16,347 nucleotides of DNA, taken from the NCBI GenBank assembly GCA_017543645.1, contig JAFYFR010000077.1, positions 1 through 16,347 on the forward strand, read 5' to 3'. This stretch comes from Bacteroidales bacterium. Its GTDB lineage: Bacteria; Bacteroidota; Bacteroidia; Bacteroidales; UBA3824. The position numbers were made by a program, and so were the translations under genes. The notes beneath the pieces were generated by a model. That model was given only the letters and a program-made list of their open reading frames with translations, made no database searches and had not been told where the DNA came from. This document shows, one piece after another, positions 8,223 through 14,954 of this stretch (the stretch's first letter is position 1; each line of letters opens with the position of its first letter).

Positions 8223-8250
8223 TTCATAATTCACAATTCATAATTCATAA
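8223..8250 (+). repeat. Four tandem copies of a 7-base repeat (TTCAYAA)
   Basis: In the 49-base gap between malQ and the amylase gene, the heptamer TTCATAA/TTCACAA repeats head to tail four times (8223-8229, 8230-8236, 8237-8243, 8244-8250), with one C/T difference in the second copy. A degraded fifth unit (TTAAA) follows. It is AT-rich and noncoding. It may be a neutral microsatellite or a spacer that affects translation of the next gene. Confidence 0.8.
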
Positions 8251-8264
8251 TTAAAGTTGACAAT

Positions 8265-9536
8265 ATGGCATTTAAGACTCCTGAATGGACTAAAAATTCA
8301 AATATCTACGAGGTAAACATCCGTCAGTTTACCAAAGGCGGCAACTTTATTGGTCTGCAGCACCACTTGAAACGCCTCAAAGACATGGGCGTGGACATTA
8401 TATGGCTAATGCCGATATTCCCCATTGGCGAGAAAAACCGCAAAGGCACTTACGGAAGCGCTTACAGCATAAAAGATTACAAAGCCGTAAACCCGGATTT
8501 CGGCACTTTCGACGACTTTGACAAAACTGTAAAAGAGATTCACAAGCTCGGCATGCACGTGATTCTCGACTGGGTGGCTAACCACACCGCGTGGGACAAT
8601 CCATGGATTACACAAGCCCCCGACCGCTATCACCGCGACGAAAATTGCAACATCCTTGCGCCCAACGCCGACTGGACCGATGTGGCACACCTCAACTACA
8701 GCAACCCCGACACCGTGGCGGCTATGATCGACGCCATGGGCTTCTGGGTTAAGAAATTCGACATCGACGGTTTCCGATGCGATATGGCTGGACTTGTTCC
8801 CAACGAGTTCTGGGTAGAAGCCCGCCGTCAGTTAGACAAGATTAAACCGCTATTCTGGCTTGCCGAGTGGGAAGAACCCAAGATTCACGAGGCTTTTGAC
8901 ATGAGCTACTGCTGGGAAATGCACAACCTCATGAAAAAAATTGCCAAAAACGAGAAGAATGTCTACGATTTCGACCACTACCGCAACTACGAGCTGTATA
9001 ATTTCGCTCCCGAAGCATACCGCATGACATTCACTACCAACCACGACGAAAGCGCATGGAACGGAACCGAATACGACCGTTTTGGCAACGGCGCAAAAAC
9101 TTTCGCTGTGCTGTCTTACTGTCTGCCCGGTATGCCGCTAATCTACAGCGGACAGGAAGCGGCTTTCAACGCATCTTTGCCACTCTTCGAAAAAACCGAA
9201 ATAGACTGGAACGACTATCCGCTCGAAAGTTTCTACAAAAGGCTCAACACTCTCAAAACGCAGAATCAGGCATTGTGGAACGGCACTTACGGCGGAAGTT
9301 TCACCAAAATCATGACCACCGACAACTGCAACATCTACTCATTCGCACGTGTGAAGGGCAGCAACAAGGTAACGGCGTTTTTCAACCTCAGCCCCAACAA
9401 CTGCGAGTTTATCGCCGAAAGCGAAGTGATGGCTGGCAACTACGAAAACTGGTTTTCAAACGCTCCGGGAAGCCTCAGCTGCCGCGAACGTTTCGCCCTA
9501 AAACCTTGGGAATACAAAATCTACGTTTCGATATAA
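8265..9536 (+). CDS. Intracellular alpha-amylase family enzyme (GH13)
   Basis: This is a 423-residue GH13 glycoside hydrolase, expected to cut or rearrange alpha-1,4-glucans. The four conserved regions are visible: region I DWVANH (102-107); region II GFRCDMAG (169-176) with nucleophile Asp173; region III WLAEWEEP (198-205) with acid/base Glu201; region IV TTNHDES (257-263) with transition-state Asp261. A short beta-sandwich-like C-terminus (about 340-423) closes the protein. No signal peptide or lipobox is present, so it should act in the cytoplasm, in contrast to SusG-type surface amylases. It follows malQ closely and probably shares its transcript, so the pair would process maltodextrin or glycogen-derived chains. 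The exact GH13 specificity cannot be read from the sequence. The kinase frame follows directly after its TAA. Confidence 0.92.
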   Translation: MAFKTPEWTKNSNIYEVNIRQFTKGGNFIGLQHHLKRLKDMGVDIIWLMPIFPIGEKNRKGTYGSAYSIKDYKAVNPDFGTFDDFDKTVKEIHKLGMHVILDWVANHTAWDNPWITQAPDRYHRDENCNILAPNADWTDVAHLNYSNPDTVAAMIDAMGFWVKKFDIDGFRCDMAGLVPNEFWVEARRQLDKIKPLFWLAEWEEPKIHEAFDMSYCWEMHNLMKKIAKNEKNVYDFDHYRNYELYNFAPEAYRMTFTTNHDESAWNGTEYDRFGNGAKTFAVLSYCLPGMPLIYSGQEAAFNASLPLFEKTEIDWNDYPLESFYKRLNTLKTQNQALWNGTYGGSFTKIMTTDNCNIYSFARVKGSNKVTAFFNLSPNNCEFIAESEVMAGNYENWFSNAPGSLSCRERFALKPWEYKIYVSI

Positions 9537-9614
9537 CAAAGAATTACAACGGAACTAACACTTTGGCATATTTGCACAGGCTGCCTGCTAACGCTCAGCA
9601 TTGTCCTGACCGTA

Positions 9615-11159
9615 TTGTACATACGCGCCGGCAAAAACGCACGCACGCAGCCCGCCGCAAACCAGCCTACCGACACACAAAACCCAGCCAACACGGCAAT
9701 GCAGCCAGCCATGTTCGACCGTCTGCTCGACATTGGAAGCGACATCTTTTTTGTTTTAGACCAGAGCCTTAGGTTCGTCTACGTAAGCGGAAATTTTCAA
9801 AAACTCTTGAAAATAGACAATGTACCGCTCGACAATTCGCCCATAATGTGCTACCTTTCTACCGAATCGTACATCGACCTCAAGAAACTCACCACTGAGG
9901 CGGAATACGGAATGCCGGTAAGCTTTCAGGCACAGCTTATCGGCGCAGACCGCCAGCTGATACTTGTTAACATTGCATTACAAAAAGAGAACTCGGCACA
10001 AGATCAGGTATGTTTCATGGGCGAAATCAAAACCGTAAAGCTAAAACAGGAAGAACTCAATTCCGACAAGAATATCTACCTGCAGATACTCGAGGCCGTT
10101 ACCACGTCGGTAATTATCACCGACATCAACGGCATCATCGTACACGCCAACAGCGCAGTTTGCCGCAAAACCGGTTACACCATCCAGGAACTCACCGGAC
10201 ACAACGCCCGAAAAATAGAATCAGGACTGATACCTAACCAGACCGCACTGTGGAACACCGTTAAAAAAGGCGGCACATGGCAAGGCGAATGGCAAGGCAC
10301 AGCCAAAAACGGTGAAAAATACTGGGAACTCGTCTCGGTGTCGCCGCTATTCAGCAAGGACGGACAAATTTCGCATTACGTAACATTCAAAGAGGACATC
10401 ACCACGCTCAAAGACAAGCTCAAGCACCTTGAGAACACGAGTAAAAACCTGTCGGAAAAAGTGGCGATGCGCGACAAGATGTTCTCGCTCATAAGCCACG
10501 ACATACGCAACTGCGTGGGCAACCTCAAAAACATCAGCGCGGTGCTGAACGCCGAAATCAACAGCGAAAACCCGTCGCAGAATCTCATCGAAAAATATTC
10601 TACCCTCATAACCGACAACAGCACCAACACCTACGCCATTCTCGAAAACCTGCTTTCGTGGGCTAAAAACCAGTTTGTAAAGGCAGAAGTCAAAAAAGAG
10701 ATTATCGACATCGAAGACATCGTCCGCCAGAATATCGAAATATTCAACAACCTCGCCACACGCAAAAAAATCCAGCTCGGATACGAAACGGGCAACTTCA
10801 CCGAAGTGTTCGCCGACCTCCGTGCCGTCAACGCAGTGGTGCGAAACCTCATCACCAACGCCATCAAGTTTTCGTATCCCGGAAGCACCGTAAAAATCTC
10901 AATCGACGAATATAAGCAGGACGACAATTTCGCCATTGTTTCGGTAGCCGACTACGGTGTGGGCATGGACGAGGAGCAGAAACACCAGCTTTTCGACTAC
11001 CACACCACCAACACCACCATAGGCACTCAGAACGAAAAAGGGACAGGCTTGGGACTTATCCTCTGCCGCGACCTTGTGGAACAAAACGGCGGAAAAATCT
11101 GGGTGGAGGACAACTCGCCAAGAGGCTCGGTGTTCTGTTTCACCATTCCATTCGCCTAA
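9615..11159 (+). CDS. PAS-PAS sensor histidine kinase; true start probably further upstream
   Basis: This is a sensor kinase of at least 514 residues, numbered from TTG 9615. Order: PAS-like domain (about 34-145); second PAS (about 153-265, with VIITDINGIIVHANSAVCRK and HYVTFKEDIT); short coiled linker; HisKA with phospho-accepting His295 in SLISHDIRN; HATPase_c with N box RNLITNAIKFS (410-420), G1 DYGVG (446-450) and G2 GTGLGL (476-481). There is no receiver domain, and no response regulator lies nearby, so it is an orphan kinase. The same frame is open upstream to the amylase stop at 9534-9536 and encodes a hydrophobic stretch (about 9564-9620) that looks like a membrane anchor. The only start-like codons are ATT 9543 or TTG 9615; the latter falls after most of that helix. 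Its place in the glucan operon suggests carbohydrate-linked sensing, which is an inference. Confidence 0.88.
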   Translation: MYIRAGKNARTQPAANQPTDTQNPANTAMQPAMFDRLLDIGSDIFFVLDQSLRFVYVSGNFQKLLKIDNVPLDNSPIMCYLSTESYIDLKKLTTEAEYGMPVSFQAQLIGADRQLILVNIALQKENSAQDQVCFMGEIKTVKLKQEELNSDKNIYLQILEAVTTSVIITDINGIIVHANSAVCRKTGYTIQELTGHNARKIESGLIPNQTALWNTVKKGGTWQGEWQGTAKNGEKYWELVSVSPLFSKDGQISHYVTFKEDITTLKDKLKHLENTSKNLSEKVAMRDKMFSLISHDIRNCVGNLKNISAVLNAEINSENPSQNLIEKYSTLITDNSTNTYAILENLLSWAKNQFVKAEVKKEIIDIEDIVRQNIEIFNNLATRKKIQLGYETGNFTEVFADLRAVNAVVRNLITNAIKFSYPGSTVKISIDEYKQDDNFAIVSVADYGVGMDEEQKHQLFDYHTTNTTIGTQNEKGTGLGLILCRDLVEQNGGKIWVEDNSPRGSVFCFTIPFA

Positions 11160-11992
11160 AATCCGAGCGCACTACGCACACCTCCGCCGGCAAGCAGCCC
11201 CACGCCCGAATCCACCACAGCGAAACGCTCTTTCAGCTTGTCTGACAGCTGCTCAGGAGTGATGCCGGTAACAATGCCGCCGTATTCGGAATAAGAAATT
11301 TCGCCGCGCTCCTCCGATACAATAATCACAAGGCTGTCGGACACTTCGCTTACGCCTATGCCGCTACGGTGGCGGAGCCCTATCTTCTTGGGCAAATCCA
11401 TGTTAGCCGACACTGGCAACACGCATTTGGCAGCGGTAATCCTTCCTTTGGTAATAATCACCGCGCCGTCGTGCAAAGGTGCGTTCTTGAAGAAAATAGC
11501 GTCCAAAATCCTCGCGCTCACATTGCAGTCGAGCCTCTCGCCTGTCTCCATTATCGATGTAAGATCGGAGTGCGACGGCAAAACTATCAGCGCGCCCACC
11601 TTATGCTTGGCAAAACTGGCGCACGCCTTCACTATCTCATGAATGTTAAGCTGGTCGGCGGGCTGCTTTATCACCTTATGAAAAATACGTTCAATCGAAA
11701 AGATTTTCGAAAGCGTCGACTTGTTGCCAAGCTCAAGCAGGAACTTTCTAATTTCAGGATGAAACACCACCACCAAAGCCAACAGCCCCACACTCGCCAC
11801 ATTGTTCATGATGGAGGATATCAGGCTCATATTCAAGGCGCGTACTACCATCCACACGATGTAGATGATAAACACGCCGAATATCAGGTTCATCGCCGTG
11901 CTGCCCTTGAATTTTTGGTAAACAAAATAAATAATGTAGGCAGTCAGCAATATGTCTACGAGGTCTACAAACCCGAAATTAAAAATACCCAT
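11156..11992 (-). CDS. cdaA: Diadenylate cyclase (c-di-AMP synthase) CdaA
   Basis: CdaA joins two ATP into the second messenger cyclic di-AMP at the inner membrane. The 278-residue protein has three hydrophobic segments near the N-terminus (about 9-26, 35-52, 62-78). The DAC/DisA_N domain follows from about 95, with both signature motifs intact: DGA in APLHDGAVIITKGR (171-184) and RHR-S in GLRHRSGIGVSE (205-216). This layout is the CdaA/DacA type and not the DNA-scanning DisA type. Its ATG overlaps the TAA of the upstream BT_3928-type gene by one base (TAATG), a sign of translational coupling. Its stop codon overlaps that of the convergent kinase gene (11156-11159). CdaR, the regulator that accompanies CdaA in Firmicutes, is not present. 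Confidence is high. Confidence 0.94.
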   Translation of the reverse strand: MGIFNFGFVDLVDILLTAYIIYFVYQKFKGSTAMNLIFGVFIIYIVWMVVRALNMSLISSIMNNVASVGLLALVVVFHPEIRKFLLELGNKSTLSKIFSIERIFHKVIKQPADQLNIHEIVKACASFAKHKVGALIVLPSHSDLTSIMETGERLDCNVSARILDAIFFKNAPLHDGAVIITKGRITAAKCVLPVSANMDLPKKIGLRHRSGIGVSEVSDSLVIIVSEERGEISYSEYGGIVTGITPEQLSDKLKERFAVVDSGVGLLAGGGVRSALGF

Positions 11993-13101
11993 TAGTCAAA
12001 CTTGAAATCTCTGAAATTCCATTTGCCTTTGACAACGCCCTTCTGCAGCAGCACTATACCGGGATTTGCCCTCACAATGGTTTTGAGCGTAATATCATCG
12101 GTATTGAAAAACTGCATTGTTATCTGGTACTTGTCTTTTACAGCGTTAATTTCATCCAAGTTGCTCGATGTGAGCGCACCAATCACATACTCCTTGCGCT
12201 GCGCGTACTGCTCGAGCTCTTTGAGCATCTCGAGACCGTCTTCGTCGGCTTTCGATAATTTGTGCATAACCACAAGCAGCACAGGGTTTTCGTATTCCAT
12301 AAGCATAGGCACATAGTCGGTTCCGGTGGAATCTTCGGGCGGAACCATCGTAAAGTCGTGAATCGGCGGACGGTAGCCCTCCTCTATCACACGGTCTTCG
12401 CGGTCGACATATTTCCAAAGCTCTGTATCAGAAGGATATTCCTCCACAGTGAATTTCTTTCGCTCGCCGGTCTGCGTGTTTTCCATAATAAAAAGATGCT
12501 CGATAACATCGGTCTTAGCACCCTCGGGATATACCATCTTTTCGGGAATATAAGTTCCCACCTTGTAGGGACGGAAGTCGATGATAGGTAGATGGCGTAC
12601 CATAAAATGCTGGAACACGATGCCAATGATAAACACCACAATAGCCAAAGCGAGTTCTACATTGTCCGAAAGCTTGTTTTCCAACATTTTGCGTTTTATA
12701 AAAATAAAAACCACAAATACGCAGAGGATGAGATTTTTATAGAAAGTTTCCCAGTTGGTAAGCACTATAGCGTCGCCGAAATATCCGCAGTCGTGCACAG
12801 GATTCTTGATAGCCAGATATAGCGTAAGAGGCGTAAACAAAATCATAAAGCCTAAGGCGAGCCATGCCGCGATATTGGATCTGAGTTTAAATATAAGCAT
12901 TACGCCCGTGGTAAATTCCAACGCCGAAAGGATAAATGCCAAAGGCAGCGACATGCCCGCAAGCGCCGGCATATCAAAGGCGTAGTTGAAATAATCGGTA
13001 AACTTGTAACACGAACCCCACGGGTCTACGGCCTTGACGAATCCTGAAAAACAGAAGACAAGACCTACAATCAATCTTGAAATAAACAGTAAAAATCTCA
13101 T
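11992..13101 (-). CDS. BT_3928-type DoxX/MauE-like membrane protein with a C-terminal thioredoxin-like region
   Basis: This is a 369-residue inner-membrane protein. The N-terminal half has four or five membrane segments (about 4-22, 50-71, 76-97, 122-137, 148-165) and resembles DoxX/MauE proteins: RLIVGLVFCFSGFVKAVDPWG at the start and HDCGYFGD (103-110) before the third to fourth helices. MauE-like proteins usually have CGCFG here; this one keeps Cys105 but has Tyr107. After about residue 175 a soluble region follows whose end (272-369) looks thioredoxin-like: PVLLVVMHK, EYVIGALTSS and ANPGIVLLQKGVVKGKW with a probable cis-proline at 347, but no CxxC. The function is unknown; a link to redox or disulfide chemistry is only suggested by the fold. 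The gene lies 20 bases after DUF1599 and overlaps cdaA by one base. Confidence 0.8.
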   Translation of the reverse strand: MRFLLFISRLIVGLVFCFSGFVKAVDPWGSCYKFTDYFNYAFDMPALAGMSLPLAFILSALEFTTGVMLIFKLRSNIAAWLALGFMILFTPLTLYLAIKNPVHDCGYFGDAIVLTNWETFYKNLILCVFVVFIFIKRKMLENKLSDNVELALAIVVFIIGIVFQHFMVRHLPIIDFRPYKVGTYIPEKMVYPEGAKTDVIEHLFIMENTQTGERKKFTVEEYPSDTELWKYVDREDRVIEEGYRPPIHDFTMVPPEDSTGTDYVPMLMEYENPVLLVVMHKLSKADEDGLEMLKELEQYAQRKEYVIGALTSSNLDEINAVKDKYQITMQFFNTDDITLKTIVRANPGIVLLQKGVVKGKWNFRDFKFD

Positions 13102-13121
13102 ATTTTAAATAGTTTAAATAG

Positions 13122-13670
13122 TTACTTGGTAATGTTTTGCTCGTCTAATTTTATAAGGTTGAACACCGAATAGTTGATAATGTCGAAATATCCCGCGTCA
13201 ACGCCCTCCGACACTTCGGTTTTTCCGTCGTGGTCTTCTATCTGCTTGATACGGAAGAGCTTCATCAAAATCAGGTCGGTGATGCTTGAGATACGCATAG
13301 CACGCCAAGCCTCGCCGTAGTCGTGATTTTTTTTGAGCATCAGTTCTTTGGCTTGTGCCGCGTACTTGTTGTAATACACAACAGCTTGTGCGGCAGAAAT
13401 ATCCGCTGTGGCGGCAAATCCCTTTTCCAACTGGATTAGCCCCATTATCGAATAGTTCACCATGCCGACAAACTCGGGTTCTACGCCTTCGTCCACCATA
13501 GCGGTTTTGGTAATCTCCAGTTCGCGTACACGGTTGGCTTTTATAAGTATCTGGTCGGTAACCGATTGAGGCCGCATAATACGCCATGCCGTGCCGTAGT
13601 CGGAAGCCTTTTTTTCAAACAATCTGCGGCAACGCTCTATCACCGCATCAAACTGCTGCTCTGTGTTCAT
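13122..13670 (-). CDS. DUF1599 domain protein with two internal repeats
   Basis: This is a 182-residue soluble protein of the DUF1599 family, whose biochemical function I do not know. It consists of two similar halves. The first has CRRLFEKKASDYGTAWRIMR then SVTDQILIKANRVRELE and VNYSIMGLIQLE. The second has AKELMLKKNHDYGEAWRAMR then SITDLILMKLFRIKQIE and INYSVFNLIKLDE. The shared core KKxxDYGxAWRxMR is striking. The ATG at 13670 is preferred to an upstream in-frame start at 13850, because a promoter with correct spacing lies at 13692-13723 between them and the extension is low-complexity Lys/Asn/Phe. It is the first gene of an operon with the BT_3928-type protein and cdaA. Confidence 0.83.
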   Translation of the reverse strand: MNTEQQFDAVIERCRRLFEKKASDYGTAWRIMRPQSVTDQILIKANRVRELEITKTAMVDEGVEPEFVGMVNYSIMGLIQLEKGFAATADISAAQAVVYYNKYAAQAKELMLKKNHDYGEAWRAMRISSITDLILMKLFRIKQIEDHDGKTEVSEGVDAGYFDIINYSVFNLIKLDEQNITK

Positions 13671-13691
13671 TTTTTTATATGTTTTACAATG

Positions 13692-13723
13692 CAAGTATAG
13701 GGATTTTTTTGCAATGAACAAAA
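13692..13723 (-). promoter_or_regulatory. Promoter of the DUF1599-BT_3928-cdaA operon
   Basis: On the minus strand, TATACTTG (13692-13699; one mismatch to TAnnTTTG) lies exactly 19 bases downstream of TTTTG (13719-13723). Transcription would start near 13685, giving a leader of about 15 bases before the ATG at 13670. This fixes the start of DUF1599. Confidence 0.62.
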
Positions 13724-13776
13724 CCGACAATGATTTTTTTAAATTGAAAAAAAACAAATTTTTTTTGATTTTTGTA

Positions 13777-13806
13777 TTTGCCGTTTTAAAAATATTATTA
13801 TTTTTG
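13777..13806 (+). promoter_or_regulatory. Promoter of the tandem helix-turn-helix gene
   Basis: TATTTTTG at 13799-13806 is a perfect -7 box, and TTTG at 13777-13780 lies 18 bases upstream. Transcription from about 13812 would give an unusually long leader, near 97 bases, before the ATG at 13909. The promoter is divergent from the one at 13692-13723, with about 53 bases between their -33 elements. Confidence 0.6.
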
Positions 13807-13908
13807 TAACCGTAATAATAAACATGATTAGTTAACTCATTTAATAACATTGCAATCCATAAAAAATAACAATGAATTTTTTATGCGTTGCGCTTAAATA
13901 TTTATAAT

Positions 13909-14790
13909 ATGGAATTACAGACTATAAAAGAAAGAGTATTGTTCCTAATTCACGAGCTCAATCTGTCGGTAGCCAAGTTTGAACGCACCGTAGGTTGGTC
14001 GGTAGGCTACGTAAGCACTATCAAAGAGTCTTTCAAGCTCAAAAAAGCCAACGAAATCAAAAAAGTTTTCAAAAACGTAAACATCAAATTCATAATGACT
14101 GGCAAAGGCAAATTGTTCAGAAATTCACCCGACGCTCCGCTTTACCACACCGAAGACACTTACGAGGGAAGATTCAAAAAACTGGTAGCCCAGCTGCGCG
14201 ACAAAGGTCTGATAACCAACCAGACCGACCTCGCCAAAAAATTAGGTTACAACAGTTCGTACCTTTCTACTATAGCCAACAACAGAAAAAAAGTTCCTTC
14301 AAACTTTATAGAAAAACTCAAACAAATAGACGAAACCATCGACGGCGAATGGCTTCTCAAACAGCCTGAGAACGAACAGCCGGCAGAAGACGCTCAACAA
14401 ACCGTCATCGACGCAGTAAACGCACTGCCCGACACCAACGTTGAACCAGCTGACGAAAACGCTCCCGCCCCCGAGGAAACCCCTGCGACAGAGGAGCAAC
14501 CCGCCCAAGAGAAACAAAAGCGCAGAGGCAGAAAAGTCAAAAAAGCAAAAGAGGAGAAACCAAAAGAGGAGAAACTAACAGAAAATAAACCAAAAGAGGA
14601 GAAAGCAAAAGAAGAGAAGGTTCTGCCTAAGGAGGAGAAAAAAGCCGCCCAAAAGCTCGAACCGCAACCCTCAAAAACGCTCTCTACCGTTGACGAACTT
14701 CTTTTGCAGAACAGAATGTTTATCGAAGAGTTCAAAAAACAGGGCGAAAGAATGGACGTTCTGCTCGCTATGCTGAAAAGCAAAATCTAA
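13909..14790 (+). CDS. Protein with two HTH units, a KEEK-repeat linker and a C-terminal helix
   Basis: This is a 293-residue soluble protein, probably a DNA-binding regulator, from ATG 13909; the in-frame TTG at 13888 is less likely. Two helix-turn-helix units of the XRE/phage-repressor kind are seen: SVAKFERTVGWSVGYVSTI (20-38) and NQTDLAKKLGYNSSYLSTI (104-122). Each is followed by its own end piece, IKFIMTGKGKLF (59-70) and IDGEWLLKQ (144-152), close to the INxxWLLTGKGEM motif common after such HTHs in Bacteroidota. From 153 to about 255 comes a Pro/Glu/Ala then Lys/Glu-rich linker with five KEEK-type units (214-244). Residues 260-292 form an amphipathic helix (VDELLLQNRMFIEEFKKQGE) that may mediate oligomerisation. 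It stands alone behind its own promoter and before a strong hairpin. Its target genes are unknown. Confidence 0.78.
   Translation: MELQTIKERVLFLIHELNLSVAKFERTVGWSVGYVSTIKESFKLKKANEIKKVFKNVNIKFIMTGKGKLFRNSPDAPLYHTEDTYEGRFKKLVAQLRDKGLITNQTDLAKKLGYNSSYLSTIANNRKKVPSNFIEKLKQIDETIDGEWLLKQPENEQPAEDAQQTVIDAVNALPDTNVEPADENAPAPEETPATEEQPAQEKQKRRGRKVKKAKEEKPKEEKLTENKPKEEKAKEEKVLPKEEKKAAQKLEPQPSKTLSTVDELLLQNRMFIEEFKKQGERMDVLLAMLKSKI
14548..14640 (+). repeat. Imperfect 12-base coding repeats (AAAGAGGAGAAA)
   Basis: Inside the HTH-protein gene, five copies of AAAGAGGAGAAA or close variants occur at 14548, 14563, 14593, 14608 and 14629, each encoding Lys-Glu-Glu-Lys. Three copies are identical. Such purine-rich repeats could expand or contract by slippage in steps that keep the frame. 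Confidence 0.75.
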
Positions 14791-14827
14791 CACGGCTGCA
14801 ATTATTGCACATATTTTTATTTTTCAT

Positions 14828-14877
14828 TGTTTAAAACGAAAGGGACCGACTAACGTCAGTCCCTTTCATTTTAAACA
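14828..14877. terminator. 50-base inverted repeat, likely bidirectional terminator
   Basis: Arms 14828-14850 and 14855-14877 pair around a TAAC loop: TGTTTAAAA with TTTTAAACA, GAAAGGGAC with GTCCCTTTC, and GAC with GTC. Two positions (14837/14868 and 14847/14858) are C against A on the plus strand, but U against G in a minus-strand transcript, so the minus RNA is fully paired. A-rich and T-rich flanks give the form of an intrinsic terminator. It lies between the convergent HTH gene (ending 14790) and tRNA-Glu. Confidence 0.8.
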
Positions 14878-14916
14878 TATATGAAAAACAATCAACACCC
14901 GAATTATACATAGCCA

Positions 14917-14949
14917 AAAAGGATTCCAAAGCATTTTTGAAATCCTTTT
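14917..14949 (-). terminator. Intrinsic terminator after tRNA-Glu
   Basis: Just past the 3' end of the tRNA, arms AAAAGGATT (14917-14925) and AATCCTTTT (14941-14949) pair, with four further inner pairs (14927-14930 with 14936-14939) and a five-base loop. The single odd position (14926/14940) is a U-G wobble in the minus-strand RNA. A T-run follows on the minus strand. Confidence 0.75.
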
Positions 14950-14954
14950 GCCTG

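Noticed and set aside
9056..9772. 238-residue plus-strand frame spanning the amylase end and kinase start
   Set aside because: It overlaps the GH13 catalytic region out of frame and has an Arg/Gln/His-rich composition typical of a shifted frame.
11369..11995. 208-residue plus-strand open frame across cdaA
   Set aside because: It is antisense to the diadenylate cyclase with its intact DGA and RHR motifs, and the product is His/Gln-rich without domains.
13671..13850. 60-residue N-terminal extension of DUF1599
   Set aside because: The promoter at 13692-13723 lies inside it, and the sequence is AT-driven Lys/Asn/Phe filler. ATG 13670 is the better start.
14548..14640. Repeats considered as a CRISPR or mobile-element signature
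   Set aside because: The 12-base units are in-frame coding repeats (KEEK) without unique spacers, terminal inverted repeats or target duplications.
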